Assembly (NCBI GenBank): GCA_030762175.1 | Contig: CM060833.1 | Coordinates: 6,885,001 to 6,949,000 of the forward strand | Length of the DNA stretch: 64,000 nucleotides | Direction: 5' to 3' | Source of the DNA: Metallyticus violacea | Lineage: Eukaryota > Arthropoda > Insecta > Mantodea > Metallyticidae | Shown: positions 43,739-55,855 of the stretch, piece by piece | Layout of the letters: every line of letters starts with the position of its first letter | Numbering within the stretch: position 1 is the first letter of the stretch | Position numbers and translations under genes: made by a program | The notes under the pieces: model-generated | Databases searched by the model: none | What the model was told of the DNA's origin: nothing | The model's input: the letters and a program-made list of their open reading frames with translations, nothing else

Positions 43739-44605
43739 CTTAGGTTTGTTGAGAAAGCGGAATTTCAGAGCTGTATGTCATTTCCATTTTGCTGTAAGTG
43801 TACATTACGCATTAAGCTAGTTAAACATTATACACTTACATTTTAATGCGAGAAATTATACCTATAAAATATTAATACCATTATTTGTTTTATAAATTGT
43901 TTTATTATTAATAAAATATTTCGTTAATGATACAGCAAGCAAATAAATAAATAATATAGACGAGAGAGAAAGAATTTTGATTGGCGTATTTTGTCTTGTG
44001 TGTGACTGTTGTTAGGAATAAGGGACTAGGAGACAATAGCAATGCATGGAGCAAGTCACACGTTCAGTGATGCCAACTGTTTCTCCTGAAAACTATGTAA
44101 AAGTAATTTAAAGTTGGCTATATCGTATATAATTATGTAGTTACTGATTTAACACCTTTATATGAACTGAAAATATAAGCACGAATAATTAAAACTAATA
44201 TGAATCGAAAATAGAGAGTCTAAAATACCCAACAACTTCATAAAGCTCGAAAACGAGTAATTATGTGCCGATTGGCAATGCTGCGCTATATGCTTAATCG
44301 TTAATGTCGTATAAAGCAGTTGAGTAATAACAATACAAAAACGTGTCACATATTATACGTTGCGAATAGCTAATTGTAATTGTTAATATATTTATTTCAT
44401 TGTTGCGATGCATTTGCCGCATTATTAACGTCGATGCTCTTATTTTTCATTAATGCGTCCTTAAAAATACATCACTCAATTGTTGACACTCATTGTTATG
44501 GTGTTTATGGAATACTTACGTGATTTTTAATGTTAATGAACTTTTAACAGATGAATGAATAATTAATACGAGCAATTTACAGCTAAAGAATTTTTTTTGT
44601 TAATT
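43739..44605. other. Unannotated AT-rich stretch
   Basis: No gene or repeat is recognised. Confidence 0.4.
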
Positions 44606-44871
44606 TGTTTTATTTACGGATGCTCTTTAACATCTCAGGTCATCAGCGTCCCATTCAATTCAGGGCGTGAAACGGCCGACAAATTTTGCTCAAAGGTCTC
44701 TTCTTTCAGGCTTGAGGTTCTTTTTCGTGCCGTAAATGTACGACACGGGACCCACGGCTTTACTTCCCTTCTGAAGGAAGCCATACTTAGGATTTTTACG
44801 CCCAAAAAATCCATCAATCCTCGCCGGGAATGAACCCGCGATCTTGGGTTTAGAAGGCAGGTAAAGAATGA
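44606..44871 (-). mobile_element. SINE-B, missing the outermost head
   Basis: A SINE-B on the minus strand. The 3' hairpin is at 44617-44655 (one stem mismatch, GGATGCT), and the core and B-box region 'gaatgaacccgcg' are present. The A-box side is replaced by unrelated sequence at 44871. Confidence 0.88.
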
Positions 44872-45993
44872 AAAACTTCCCCCTCCCGCTCTTAGTAATG
44901 TCATCTGGAATCATTTTTAAAGCCAAGTGTGGACATTATGCGATAGTTGGCAACACTACCTGGCGTCAGAATTTGGACTCGCTCTTATGTGCTCGCTGCG
45001 AACACCAGCAATGATAATGCCCGGCGTGATACAGCTAAATCAGAACTGCCACTCTTCTTTTGGTCTGCATGAACCTGTTGGTGCTAAATGCCAAGTGTGC
45101 CTGTATTTTCCAAGTGGTTGCAACGCTGTGGAAAACTGCGGCGGTATCCCTGCGGCGACAGGAACGTCGCATGACTAGCCTGAAAGCTGATACATCGTGA
45201 AACCGAAGGAACACCGCAAAACAGAGTAACTTGAGAAAACCTGGCATGTACCTCTTGCTTGATTCTATTGCAGACCTGTTTATTTTATGCCTATAGCAAT
45301 TTCTACACGCATCAGTGAACTATTTTCGCGCTAGCTTCGTTTTTTTTTTTCTTTTTTTTTCTTTTTCTTTCTTTTTTTTTTTTTTCAAGTTCAGTAAAAA
45401 TGTATTCCTATATTCGCAAAGAAATCCGATTTGGTGCTCCAGCTGGTGACACATTTATATTGCACTTCCGTGCAGCAAAAATACAGGTTGCCTTGCAATT
45501 TCTTTTAACGTCCTATTGAGTAGTCTTCAATTAGAGAAATAAAATTAATAAAATTTTGTATAACCTAATTCGGAAATATAAGAATAACAGCTCAATCACA
45601 GAAAAGTATGCATAACCTTACATCCCCGAAAAGAGATCACAATTTTTTAATGTTTTGTTCAATAATTTTATGTTTTAGGATATAGTGTTCCCTAATGACC
45701 CGACTTTTGGTGGTAAAAAAAACATCGAAACCGCATAGAAATTAATTAAATATAAATAAATACGTTCGTTTTGCAATAACAATATAAATTTTGATTCTAC
45801 AGTACATAGCGTAATATGGCAGTTAACTTTTACATGCGACTGTACTTCCAGTCTGGGTTTCCTTAAGGTTTAATGTCACACCATGTTGACAAATACAGCG
45901 TATAACAAAAATATTAAGACAATCTGTGGGGCTAGTTCCTTACACCAAAACAAGAAAAAATAGTCATATAAACGTATTGTGTAGTTTGAAACA
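44872..45993. other. Unannotated stretch with an unusual GC-richer patch
   Basis: A GC-richer patch at 44935-45250 is open on both strands (83 codons plus, 70 codons minus) but matches nothing recognised. A pyrimidine run follows at 45340-45386. The rest is AT-rich. Confidence 0.35.
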
Positions 45994-46935
45994 AGGATTA
46001 TTCAAAAAGTTTTGCAAGTATCAGCTTAAAGTCCATGGTAACAACTCAATTCGAAAATTTATCCCCACAATCCTTCAAAGTACTCTCCATCTCTCTCCAC
46101 ACACAGTTGCAGACGACGCAACCACTTGTCAAAAACACTGACTGAGATATTGTCAACAGAGCTGTGAAAACATCAGAAGTTGCACGGTACAGGTTTAGGG
46201 CTGTAAGGTGGATGGTCAAGCAACTGGACTTTGGCGACTTCCAGTTTCCTCAAATTTGCAGCTGATCTGTGAGGAGACGCATTGTCGTGAAAAAGCAACA
46301 ACCTTGAAGTTTCTGTCTTTGGGCGCCGCCGCTACAACTCTTCAAATAAAGGATCCAAAATGTTTCATTTCTTCTGGCATACAGTCAACCGCTAATATCC
46401 TTCATAGTTGAAGAAACCGCCATGGGTGTCTTGAGTTCGTTAAGGCGCGGACTCGTGAGCTGCAGGTCTGGGATTCGAATCCCGTCAGGACCGTCCTCCC
46501 TGACCGAGGTTTTTGCCAGGTTTTTCTCAGTCCTCGTAAACGGCAAATGCCGGGGAGGTACCCTAAACTTAGGCCTGGAACGTTTCCTTTCTTTAAAAAA
46601 AAAATTCCTAATATATCATTTCATCTCGTGTATCATCAATGTCTTAAAAAATTTCTTAAAAAAATAATAATTTCATCTTATGTATCACCAGTGTCCACCT
46701 CCTGTAGTGGCTCAAAAATAAAAACGGGCGGTAAACATTATTAAAAAAAATAGTTTAAGAAAACAGTGAACATTCACTTACAGAACGAAAATCTTGTTGA
46801 AGAACAACTGTCTTGTGTCATTCTCATTTACCCACACGCAGTTCTGAGCTTTATTTAGGAGGTATAGAAATAAAACCAACTTTCATCTCCAGTACATACA
46901 TCTGCCTAACGTTCGTTACCATTGGTGTAAACACA
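45994..46935 (-). mobile_element. mariner element, second lineage, copy D1, split by SINE-A
   Basis: It aligns with 50386-50995 on the same strand: 'ttcaaaaagttttgcaagta' at the left end, 'gtactctccatctctc', 'ctgtaaggtggatggtcaag', 'ggaggtatagaaataaaacc'. Minus-strand reading gives the DHPPYSPD-type block with the third catalytic region near 46200 and the HDNASPH-type block near 46285. A full SINE-A (46418-46750) interrupts it. The transposase 5' part is missing beyond 46935. Confidence 0.82.
46418..46750 (+). mobile_element. SINE-A inserted in mariner D1, with target-site duplication
   Basis: A full SINE-A (head 'gccatgggtgtcttgagttc', B-box GATTCGAATCCCG at 46471-46483) with a partly duplicated 3' end. 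The target duplication is 'agttgaagaaa' (46406-46416) and 'agtttaagaaaa' (46751-46762). The sister mariner D2 has the uninterrupted site 'agttgaagaaaacggtgaa' at about 50858-50876. Confidence 0.93.
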
Positions 46936-48349
46936 GACATAATACACTTTATGTATACTGTCGAATTAAGAAATAACCAACACAACACACACCCGGAAAC
47001 AGATGCGGTGCGACTGTCAGCAACGCCAACAAGTAAGCAGGCAGGCCCAGCAAAGGAGTGGGAATTGGCTCATAGGAAAAACTCCTCGTCGCCGGGGAAA
47101 TCATTACGGTAGAAACTATTTAAGGGTTTTTTGAATGCCTTAACACTACTTGCATTATTCGATACTCCAGATCTACTAAATTGTTGGATCTTTCTCGAGA
47201 TATTATTGATTTAAAATGCCCCCCTCCCACTCACCCCCCAAAAAAGAAGTCCAAAGGCGAAAATTTTGGTACTATTGCTGGCCACTCCATTTTTGTGGGA
47301 AAATATGTATGTATTCTGTTCATGGTGAGCTGGAAGTCCGTCTTGCTGGAAATAGATGTGGACTGGATTTAAACTTTTCGGTACTATGTGATTTCGAAGC
47401 AGGAACCTCTACCGGTGGTGATTCCACGTCACCCCCCCCCCCCAATGCGCCATTGGTTTCCAACAATCTTCGAAGAAACTCCTTCGATAACGAAGATGCT
47501 TTTCCAACTCGACTTGACTTCTTCAGACGTTGAATGAAGAAACTACCCCAGCATTGGGAAAGTGTCATAGATTATGGAGGATAATGTATTACTGATTAAT
47601 TTCTACGTGTTATTAATCTCAAATAAAAACTTTTATCATGCTAAAAACCGCCACTAATTTATGCATCAATATATCTTATCAGCACATATTGTCATATAAA
47701 TCACATCCTATTTTCCCACACCCGTTTATGGGCTTGGTTTTAACTTAAACGTGCTTCATAACATTTTTTTTCAATGCCATCAATGTTTCACCCCTTCTAA
47801 CATGCAAGCTGGTTGCCATTTCGCTCATAAATGATTTCTCTTGAAAATGAATTTTTATGTGACGCTGTTTATAAAGTTTATGCGTTCTATATTTCAATCA
47901 AACGCTCCTGAAATGTCTCTTACATAAGTGCAACTATCACTTACAACTCAATTCCTGTTTAGCGTAAACCTAAACGCTAATGGAATCGATATTCAGGGCC
48001 GAATTCGATTCCCGTTGAGGTCGATCAGGTGACTCTTGCAGAAACCACAATTTCACTCTTCCTTTTTGCTTTTAGTGGTTGCTGGGTGGAGAAGCTGAGA
48101 TGAAAATGTTAGCCACCTTGAAATCAACCGAGGAGAGACGTTTAAATATAAATTATAAGTGGAAGTATCGATATGTATATATGAACATAAATTCAAACCA
48201 TTTTAATTTTCAGATTTTCAGTGTACATAAAATAAGTAAACAAATTCATAGGGTATGATTTCGGCCTGTAGGGAGGATGCAGTGCTTTCTACCCCATTTT
48301 CTGCCTCATTGGTGCAAAAGCATATAGTCAAGCGTTGTCTGTATTTTTC

Positions 48350-48385
<36 letters not shown>

Positions 48386-48850
48386 TAGTACTTATATCTG
48401 GTCCCAGATAACATCAAACTGTTAAAATTTCCCATTTTCATCTTATAACACACCATCAATAACAAAAGTTTTATACATTTGTGGTTTTGCTCAGATTAAT
48501 TAGCTCAATATGTATTCAGTTTCCTGTCAGCATTTTTTTCCATAGATGGGGATACGATTCGTTCTCGACGCGTTTTAGTTCTTTGTAAAGACCTTATTGT
48601 ATTTATACATAGAGGCAAGTATTCCTAACTTTTTGACGTGATAGAGGACATGAAAATAAACATTTCTTCTTAATAAAGTAATGTCCAAAACTCTTGGTTT
48701 TCAAGTTATAGTGGTATGAAGGAAAAATGAATTAATCTCAACTTGGAAAGTTGCTTTTTTACTTTCTATGGCTACACATTAACCTTTTTTTTTTTTTTTT
48801 TTTTTTTTTACCTAATATCAGGATATTAAGAAAATATCTCATTATTATTA
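46936..48850. other. Unannotated stretch with a (TA)n tract
   Basis: No gene is recognised. A C run (47433-47443), a (TA)n tract (48353-48381) and a T run (48785-48809) are present. Positions 47995-48120 contain 'gccgaattcgattcccg', a weak B-box, so a decayed SINE is possible. Confidence 0.4.
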
Positions 48851-48854
48851 TTTA

Positions 48855-49880
48855 TAAAAGGGTTTTTCAAATAGTTTTCCATCTCTGTCAATATATTGCT
48901 GCATACGATATGGGACGTTTAGACATACTTGTTCGCACAATCGTGTATTTGCATCGATTTCTTGAAAAAACATTTTGAATAACTTGTTTTTAAGTCCTCA
49001 AGTGTTTGTGATTAGATTTTATCTTTAGAGTAGCCCCGAAAGAAAAAAATCCATTGGTGTAAGGTCTGGTGTTCTAGATGACTCTTGCCTTGCAATAACT
49101 TTACCATGAAAAAACTCATTAACGTAGCTTCGCGCAAATAATGCATAATGTGGTGGAGCGCCATCATGTTGAAAGTATAGTAAGTTAAAATAATTGTAAT
49201 GCAATGACATAGGTAGCTAATATTTTCATGTATTTCTCTCCAGTGACTATGCCATCAATAAAAACCAACACCCAATTACTCCATAATATGTCTCAACACC
49301 CCAAATTGTCTTAGAAATCAACTCATTATTGACCCTCATTTCACTTAACATAACCTTGCAAAATTGAACCATACGAGCAGGTTCATCTTCCAATAAGCCA
49401 TGTACAACACGAGGTATGTAAAACTTGAATTTGGCCGCATGTAAAATTCTTCGAACAGCCTGTTCACAAGACAGCCCACGAGTAAATTTTTGGAACTCTG
49501 GATCGTAGTTTTAGCTTGCTGTCATCATTTAATGACCTGGGGCAGTTCGCTGCATATCCAGTACCCTCAAAAAATGTTCGTAATTGTGGGCTTTCTTCCT
49601 TGCTGGTAGAACAGTGTTGACATGTTTATTACACTCACTAATTATAGCCACCTTTGTAAGAGTTTTTTAAAGCAAAAACCCTTTCTGTAGTTATAAACAT
49701 CTTCACAATCGTCAAGGAACATCAGCTGTTTGATTGATTACCTAAGAAACTTATCATACGCGTATTCAACCAAATGCGTAAATTTCTGTTCACAATGGGT
49801 AGTAACTGTAGGCACACCATATATCATCAATTGTTTCACATACAGACATGATTAAATAACGTTTTGTTACACAAAAAAGA
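48855..49880 (-). mobile_element. IS630-type transposon relic
   Basis: The minus-strand translation shows FTRGLSCEQAVRRILHAAKF and IPRVVHGLLEDEP (49490-49360), then YFQHDGAPPHYALFARSYVN (49185-49115) with the second catalytic Asp, and RTPDLTPMDFF (about 49060) with the third, 37 residues later. The C-terminal helix CEQVCLNVPYRMQQYIDRDG is at 48865-48930. The first-Asp region has become VETYYG. Stops and frameshifts are present, and terminal repeats were not identified. It is related to E1 and to 24001-24960 but is distinct from both. Confidence 0.8.
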
Positions 49881-50385
49881 ACGAATTTCATCTAATAATG
49901 TGTATTTTTACTTTGTTTTACGTTTATTTTGTAGGGTGCTATATTTTAGTGCAGAATACGATAGGAAAACTGCTATGCGACACGTATTGGGCAGTAAAGA
50001 GGATGACATGCTGTGCTGTTGATTGCTAGAGGCAGACTGGTGGCGGTGTTTTCAGGGAACCGCCCCGTTGCGCTAGTCTTCGCTCTCTTTTCTGTCTTCG
50101 GAATCTGCGCAACAGGCCTGAAGTTACACTCCTAGCTGCCGCAGTCAAGCAGGGGGATTATATACCCCTCCAACTAGCGGCGGTATATGTGGACTTGCTG
50201 AGCTGTAACAGAGCGCTGCTTCTGAAGAAAATCACGTCAAATAGTTTTCTAATGTAGTGCAGAACGTGAGGAATTTTAACTGTTGTTTTCTGAAAAGAGA
50301 ATCAACATAGTGTATTGTAGTGGGATGGGTCAGCAAGCGAGTCTCTTTTCCAGAAATATGCGCACTGTATGTGTCTCAGTTCATA
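49881..50385. other. Unannotated stretch with a GC-richer patch
   Basis: Positions 50000-50230 are noticeably GC-richer and CpG-containing, but no ORF or repeat is recognised. It could be a regulatory region or an old repeat. Confidence 0.35.
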
Positions 50386-51460
50386 CGAGGGGCATTCAAA
50401 AAGTTTTGCAAGTCCTTGAAGACCCAGCTAAGGACTGAATTCGAAAACTTATCTTCAAAGTACTCTCCATCTCTCCACACACAGCTGTAGACGATGCAAC
50501 CGCTTGTCAAAAGCACTACTGAGATATTGTCAACAGAGCTGAATTTATAGCTTGAGCAAGGTCCTGTACTCGTTTAAAAGATTTTCCAGCTATGTAAGAT
50601 TTCATTCAAGTCGCATGGTGCAAAGTCAGGGCTGTAGGGTGGATGGTCAAGAAACTGCATTTTGGCGACTTCCAGTTTCCTCAAATTTGCAGCTGTTCTG
50701 TGAGGAGACGCATTGTCATCCAAAAGCCTTCAAGTTACTGTCTTTGGACGCCGCCGCCTCAGCTCTTCAAATAAAGGATCCAAAATATAAGTGTCATAGT
50801 ATTCTCCATTCATTGTCGTTCCTTCTGGCATACAGTCAACCACTAATGTCCTTAAAAGTTGAAGAAAACGGTGAATTTTCGCTTCCGAGAACGAAAATCT
50901 TGACGAAGAACAACTGGTCTTGAGTCATTCTCATTTACCCACACGCAGTTCGGAGCTTTATTTGGGAGGTATAGAAATAAAACCAACTTTCATCACCAGT
51001 GCATATATCTGTCAAACGTTTAGTTGCCTTGCACATTCCTTTCTCCTCTTCTTCTCTTCATTGGTTCCTGGAATGCTTTGTACAGATTTTTCGCAGCTTT
51101 AAATGTTATAGAGTATACTGTCAATGCTGCCAACACTGATACCCCACTTCCATAACATTTCAACAGTAATGTGCCGATTTTCCTCCAAGTTCCTCACTCT
51201 TTGAATTGTTCTCTCGTTCACAGCTTCTCGGGGGCGAGGGTTGTCTTTCAAGTCTCTCGGCCATCTTCAAATGATCGAATCATCTTACAATGATATCAAA
51301 TGAACACACTTGATCACCATGAACAGCTACCAAGTCCTCACTCTTTCGCCTGCTTATAGCGTGTGTAAATGTAGAATGTAAAGTTTTCTTTATACTCATA
51401 AATTTTCACCAGCTATTGACACAGGACTGAACTCAACAGACTGTATGACAGTGACTATGC
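50386..51460 (-). mobile_element. mariner element, second lineage, copy D2
   Basis: The left terminal repeat follows TA (50384-50385) and reads CGAGGGGCATTCAAAAAGTT, a sequence typical of mariner ends. Minus-strand domains are NERTIQRVRNL and ENRHITVEMLWKWGISVGS (helix-turn-helix linker, 51220-51110), GEYYDTYILDPLFEELRRRR (50810-50750), DDNASPHRTAANLRKLEVAK (second Asp) and QFLDHPPYSPDFAPCD (third Asp). The right terminal repeat is not intact and several frameshifts exist. Confidence 0.85.
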
Positions 51461-52194
51461 AAGTTTAAACTTGCTTAACGCTCATTGTCCAACACATTTG
51501 AAATTTTACACATAGCGCTATTTGTTTCAACACTTGATCTACTTAGACTGCAGTTTTTCTTCACATCACTAAAATGTAGCACCATTATTGACAGAATGAT
51601 TCCCCCACAATTGAATTTTTTTATTTGACAGCAGAGGAAATTCAAATAAGTGAGAAGTTGTGCCAAGTCCTTTATAACGGTTTCAATTAATACTTTAAGA
51701 ACTAAAAACAGTCCCAAATTCTATAATATTTTTGCTGGAATAGTTGCTTTTGCTTTGGGGAACGTTAAACACACTAAAGAAAGAAAACACTGAAAACTGC
51801 CGCTGTTGGTGGCAGAACACAAGGCATTCTCCCACATCATACCTCTCTGTTGCATTACATCTTTGATATGTACCGACGGTGTCAATCTACAATACATAGA
51901 TTCACTAAAACTCTAACGTAATTACTGAGTTGATATGTATTTAATTAGTTTGATGTATTTAACAACCACAAACAAATATTCTTCACTCTGGTTATGTCAC
52001 CCTCGGCGATCTTCACAATGCGTAGTAAGACTAACATGAATTTTCTACAGGTATGTAACTGATAGAGTTGAAATGATAAACAAGCCTGAGCAAGCTCAGT
52101 TACCTGTGTCAGCGAAACTTTAACTAATCGCGCGCTCACTGAAGGTCAACCAGTTTCCACAAGTGTATACAAACTCCATTTGCGTAACAGATCA
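51461..52194. other. Unannotated stretch
   Basis: No gene or repeat is recognised. Confidence 0.4.
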
Positions 52195-52444
52195 TTACCG
52201 AGGTTCCATAGACGATGAACACTGATGATACATGAGATGAAATGATATATTGGGAAATGATATTTTTTAAGGAAGGAAACATTCCAGGCCTAAGTTTAGG
52301 GTACCTCCCCGGCATTTGCCATTTGTGAGAACTGAGGAAAACCAGGAAAAAAAAAACTCAGTCAGGGAGGACGGTGTATGTGGAAACCGAACCCCAGGCC
52401 TCCTGTTTACGAGTCCCCGCTTTAACTACTTCGGCCACCGGTGA
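52195..52444 (-). mobile_element. SINE-A
   Basis: A SINE-A on the minus strand. The outermost 3' tail is cut at 'ccgaggttccatagacg'. The body and tRNA head (reverse complement of 'acttcggccaccggtg') are complete, though the B-box is eroded ('gtggaaaccgaacccc'). Confidence 0.87.
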
Positions 52445-52892
52445 ACAAAGGTTTAAGAAGCCTTTGTTAATAGTGAAATGTGCTAAAATGCTTGTAATAA
52501 ATTGTGGTCTTCACTCTGTTACAGCGAGAGTTGTCTGACGTTCTTTTCAGCAACATTTTGTAAACAAGTACATGCGGGTTGATATTCCCAAGTTTTCCAC
52601 AGTATATTGAGATTCATGGCATCACTTAGGGAGAGCCATGCATATCCACCCCTCCTGGTCACATTATTCCCCTATGCTACCCTAATGCTAGCCCTATTCT
52701 TTCACGCAATTGCTACATAGATCCTGACAATTTATCACTTCCTCCCTCTACTTCACAAAACTTGTGTAATATTCTGACGGCTAGAACTTCCACCCTTGTT
52801 ATGCATCATCCCTCGTTATCCTCCGTCGCTACCCTAGGTCCTCTGACGTTAAATTATCTATCTCTTGCTTTCTTCGATAAAAGGTCGGTAAC
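52445..52892. other. Unannotated stretch
   Basis: No gene or repeat is recognised. A C-rich, T-rich patch lies at 52630-52830. Confidence 0.4.
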
Positions 52893-53151
52893 GTTTTAGT
52901 CAAATGGGGCATGCAAGTTTCGTCTTGCGTTGTTTAGGTAGTATCACTGCACTTTTATTGTTATAAATGAAACTCTAAAAACATACACACTTACAGGGCA
53001 TATATAGGATTTTATATATATAATTTTATAAACAAGATTACCCGGTAACACGTATTGTATATGAACAATGCCGAAATAATTCAGTGTTGAAATGTTTTAG
53101 TCAAATGGGGCATACATGTTTAATCTTGAAATTGTTTAGGTAGTGGTGCAC

Positions 53152-53194
<43 letters not shown>

Positions 53195-53377
53195 AATGAG
53201 CTCTAAATACTTATAACTCACGGCGCATGAATAGGATTTTTAAATTTATTTTATATAAACAATATTACCCGGTAACACGTATTGTATATGAACAATACCG
53301 AAATAATTCAATGTTGAAAGGTTTTAGTCAAATGGGGCATGTATGTTTTGTCTTGAATTGTTTAGGTAGTGGTGCAC

Positions 53378-53414
<37 letters not shown>

Positions 53415-53540
53415 AATGAGTTCTAAATACATATAACTCACGGCGCATGTATAGGATTTTTAAATTTATTTTATATAAATAATATTACCCGGTAACACGT
53501 ATATGAATGAATACCGAAGTACTTTAGTGTTGAAACTGCC
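52893..53540 (+). repeat. Tandem triplicate of about 200-227 bp with embedded (ATT)n
   Basis: Three direct units start with 'gttttagtcaaatgggg' at 52893, 53094 and 53321. Each contains 'ttgtttaggtagt', 'tataaatga' and 'ttacccggtaacacgtat'. Units 2 and 3 contain (ATT)n (53156-53192, 53380-53413), whereas unit 1 has only 'ttttattgttat' there. The microsatellite therefore arose within the array. Confidence 0.93.
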
Positions 53541-53589
53541 CCCTATTTAAAACTCGTTCAAGGTTTTAAATACAGAAAGTATGATAATT

Positions 53590-54260
53590 TTCTTTTGACA
53601 AGATGTCTATATTCATCCCATAATTTCGAATGATGTTTCTCAATGTAGGCCCCGTTGAATGCAATGTGTCTGTTTTAGCGTTTCTACCAAGCTTCAAAGA
53701 CAAGTTGGAAAAAAAAAAGTTTGAATAGTTTCTTCAGAACCGCCTCCGTAGCCTACACGACTGTTTCTGAACATTGGAAATGCCTCCCACGAAGTTGTTA
53801 TTTCAAACAATTTGAATGAGATGGCCATAACTTTTCCAGAACAAGCAAACACTTTCTTTGTATGTGCTGGTGACCACACAGAGTTTTGCTGTTTGCTATC
53901 AGGATCGAAATGATATAGCCAACTTTCGAAAGAAGTCGCGCATTTTTTACTGTAACATCACAACTGTGTGCAAACCTGCACGCAAATGTCCTTTGTTCGG
54001 CATTCAGAAGTGTTCGAACCCACCGAGCACAAACACATCTCATATACAACTTAGTTACCTGCGTGTAGATGAATTTTTCTGAGGTTCTTGGTTCCCCAAT
54101 TCCATATTTCTTTTGTTCTCTCAAGAACGAGAGTAAATCACTTCCGTTAGGTGTCTGCTGGTTTCATAACTGACGGGATATCTGGAGGGTGAATGACATT
54201 TTTCCTCATTAGATCGACTATTCAAGTTAAACAGCCCAAGCGTATTTGTCTGGGCAACCA
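53590..54260 (-). mobile_element. mariner relic, third lineage, copy 3
   Basis: It aligns with 42545-43230 and 1-440: 'aatgatgtttctcaatgtag', 'gcgtttctaccaagcttcaaagacaagttgg', 'gagatggccataacttt' (as at 140-156) and 'cgaacccaccgagcacaaac'. No open core remains. An A run at 53709-53718 shifts the frame. Confidence 0.7.
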
Positions 54261-54460
54261 AAATAGACTTTATACGCGCTCTTATCATTGGAACTTTTTT
54301 TTAAGTTAAGCATAACATATAACCTAATTTTCATGTGCATTCCCAACTGAATCGGAAACGAATAATCAAATCACATTAGTGATGTTTTCTCTTATGAAAC
54401 AAGTTTACAAATTAAAAACAAGAGGTTTCTTTTAAGAACTGATGTAAATCTACAGTATGA

Positions 54461-55855
54461 AAAAGATCATCACGATGGAACTGCGTAAACTAAGCAAAGT
54501 CCTCACCTAATAGAGTAGCTTCCAAATTATAGCCGTATTAATTAATGAAATAAGTTATGGCATTACTATGTGCTATTAAGGGAACAAAATTAGAATTCTT
54601 GCAATCTGTATCATAAATGGGAAAATACATTTTTATAATAATAATAATTAATACTGTTGTTGTTATTAAACCTCTGATGGCAATATGTGTTGGTATTTTT
54701 AAACATTTTTAAATGTAACCATGTTTATGAACTGAGCCCTTGATATCATCTTTACGTTCACTAAAATAGAGAGAAATAACAGAAAGTTTCGAGTTACATT
54801 GTGTATTTTAGATGATGTTCATATGTTTCAATAAAACAAAAACATGTCACTGTTTAAAAACAATTACAATGTACTAAGTAAATAAAAACAGTCGAAAGTT
54901 ACATCGATTTTCAGTGGCTTTGAAATTTAATTTAAATGTTATTAACATGTAACGTAAACGTTTTCTGAAGGTTATTACAGAGCGCTCTTACATACAAATA
55001 TAATTCTCAAACACATATTACATTAATATTTCACATTTACTATCTTCACGACGATACTTTTGTTAAATATAAAACATATACATCGTTATAAATGCAGTTT
55101 ATATGCTGAATTAATTTGTCATTTTGTTTTAAAACAATGGAGAGAAAATTAAACGCAAGAGCGATTTTTGAATTTAATATTTCAAGTGTACCCCTACTCC
55201 TAATGGTTTATGTTTTTCAGAAACATTTTTTATTTTAGTTTTGTTATGAAAAACAAATATTCACAGTAATTTTGAATTTCAGGTAAATCCTTATTTCTAA
55301 TGGCCCGATTTCCCAGGTTTTCAGAAACTATTTTATTTAAATTGTATATATGGAGTTTCGTTGGAGAAAAACAAACAGTAATGCCACTAGAGCAATTTTT
55401 AAATTCAGGTAACCTTCCCCTCCTAATAGTCCGATTTCCCTGATTTTCCGGAACTATTTTTCTTATTTTATTTCATTGGTTTTTCCGTGTTCCTTTAAAA
55501 AAATTAATAAAAATGCAGCACTAGAACGATTTTTAAAGTTTGCTTTAATCCCTACTTAGTTTTTAGGTATACCCCTGCTCCTAATGTACCGTTTGCCTTG
55601 ATTTTCGGAAACTACTTATGTTACTTTATTTTAAAGAAATATACCGAGTTTAGTTGAGAAAAATAAAAAATTGCAACCGCTAGAGCGATTTAAAAAATGT
55701 TTAAAAAAATCGCTTAAGGTTAACCCCCACACTCAATGCTCCAGTATGTTGGTTATTTCACTCGACGAATTTTTGGTTAATTGATGGCTATATGCCGATT
55801 TTCGTTCAGAAAAAACAAAAATTGCGACCGCTTGAGCGTTAACGGACATACATAT
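54461..55855 (-). mobile_element. Foldback-type element, copy 3 (centre plus right arm)
   Basis: From left to right it contains the centre shared with 30976-31480 in the same orientation, then an inner segment that is the reverse complement of 15466-15888, then about five to six tandem subunits (55145-55855). The subunits are inverted relative to those at 29795-30975. The outer end 'cgttaacggacatac' mirrors 'gtgtgtccgttatcg' at 29797. The left arm is missing. Confidence 0.72.
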
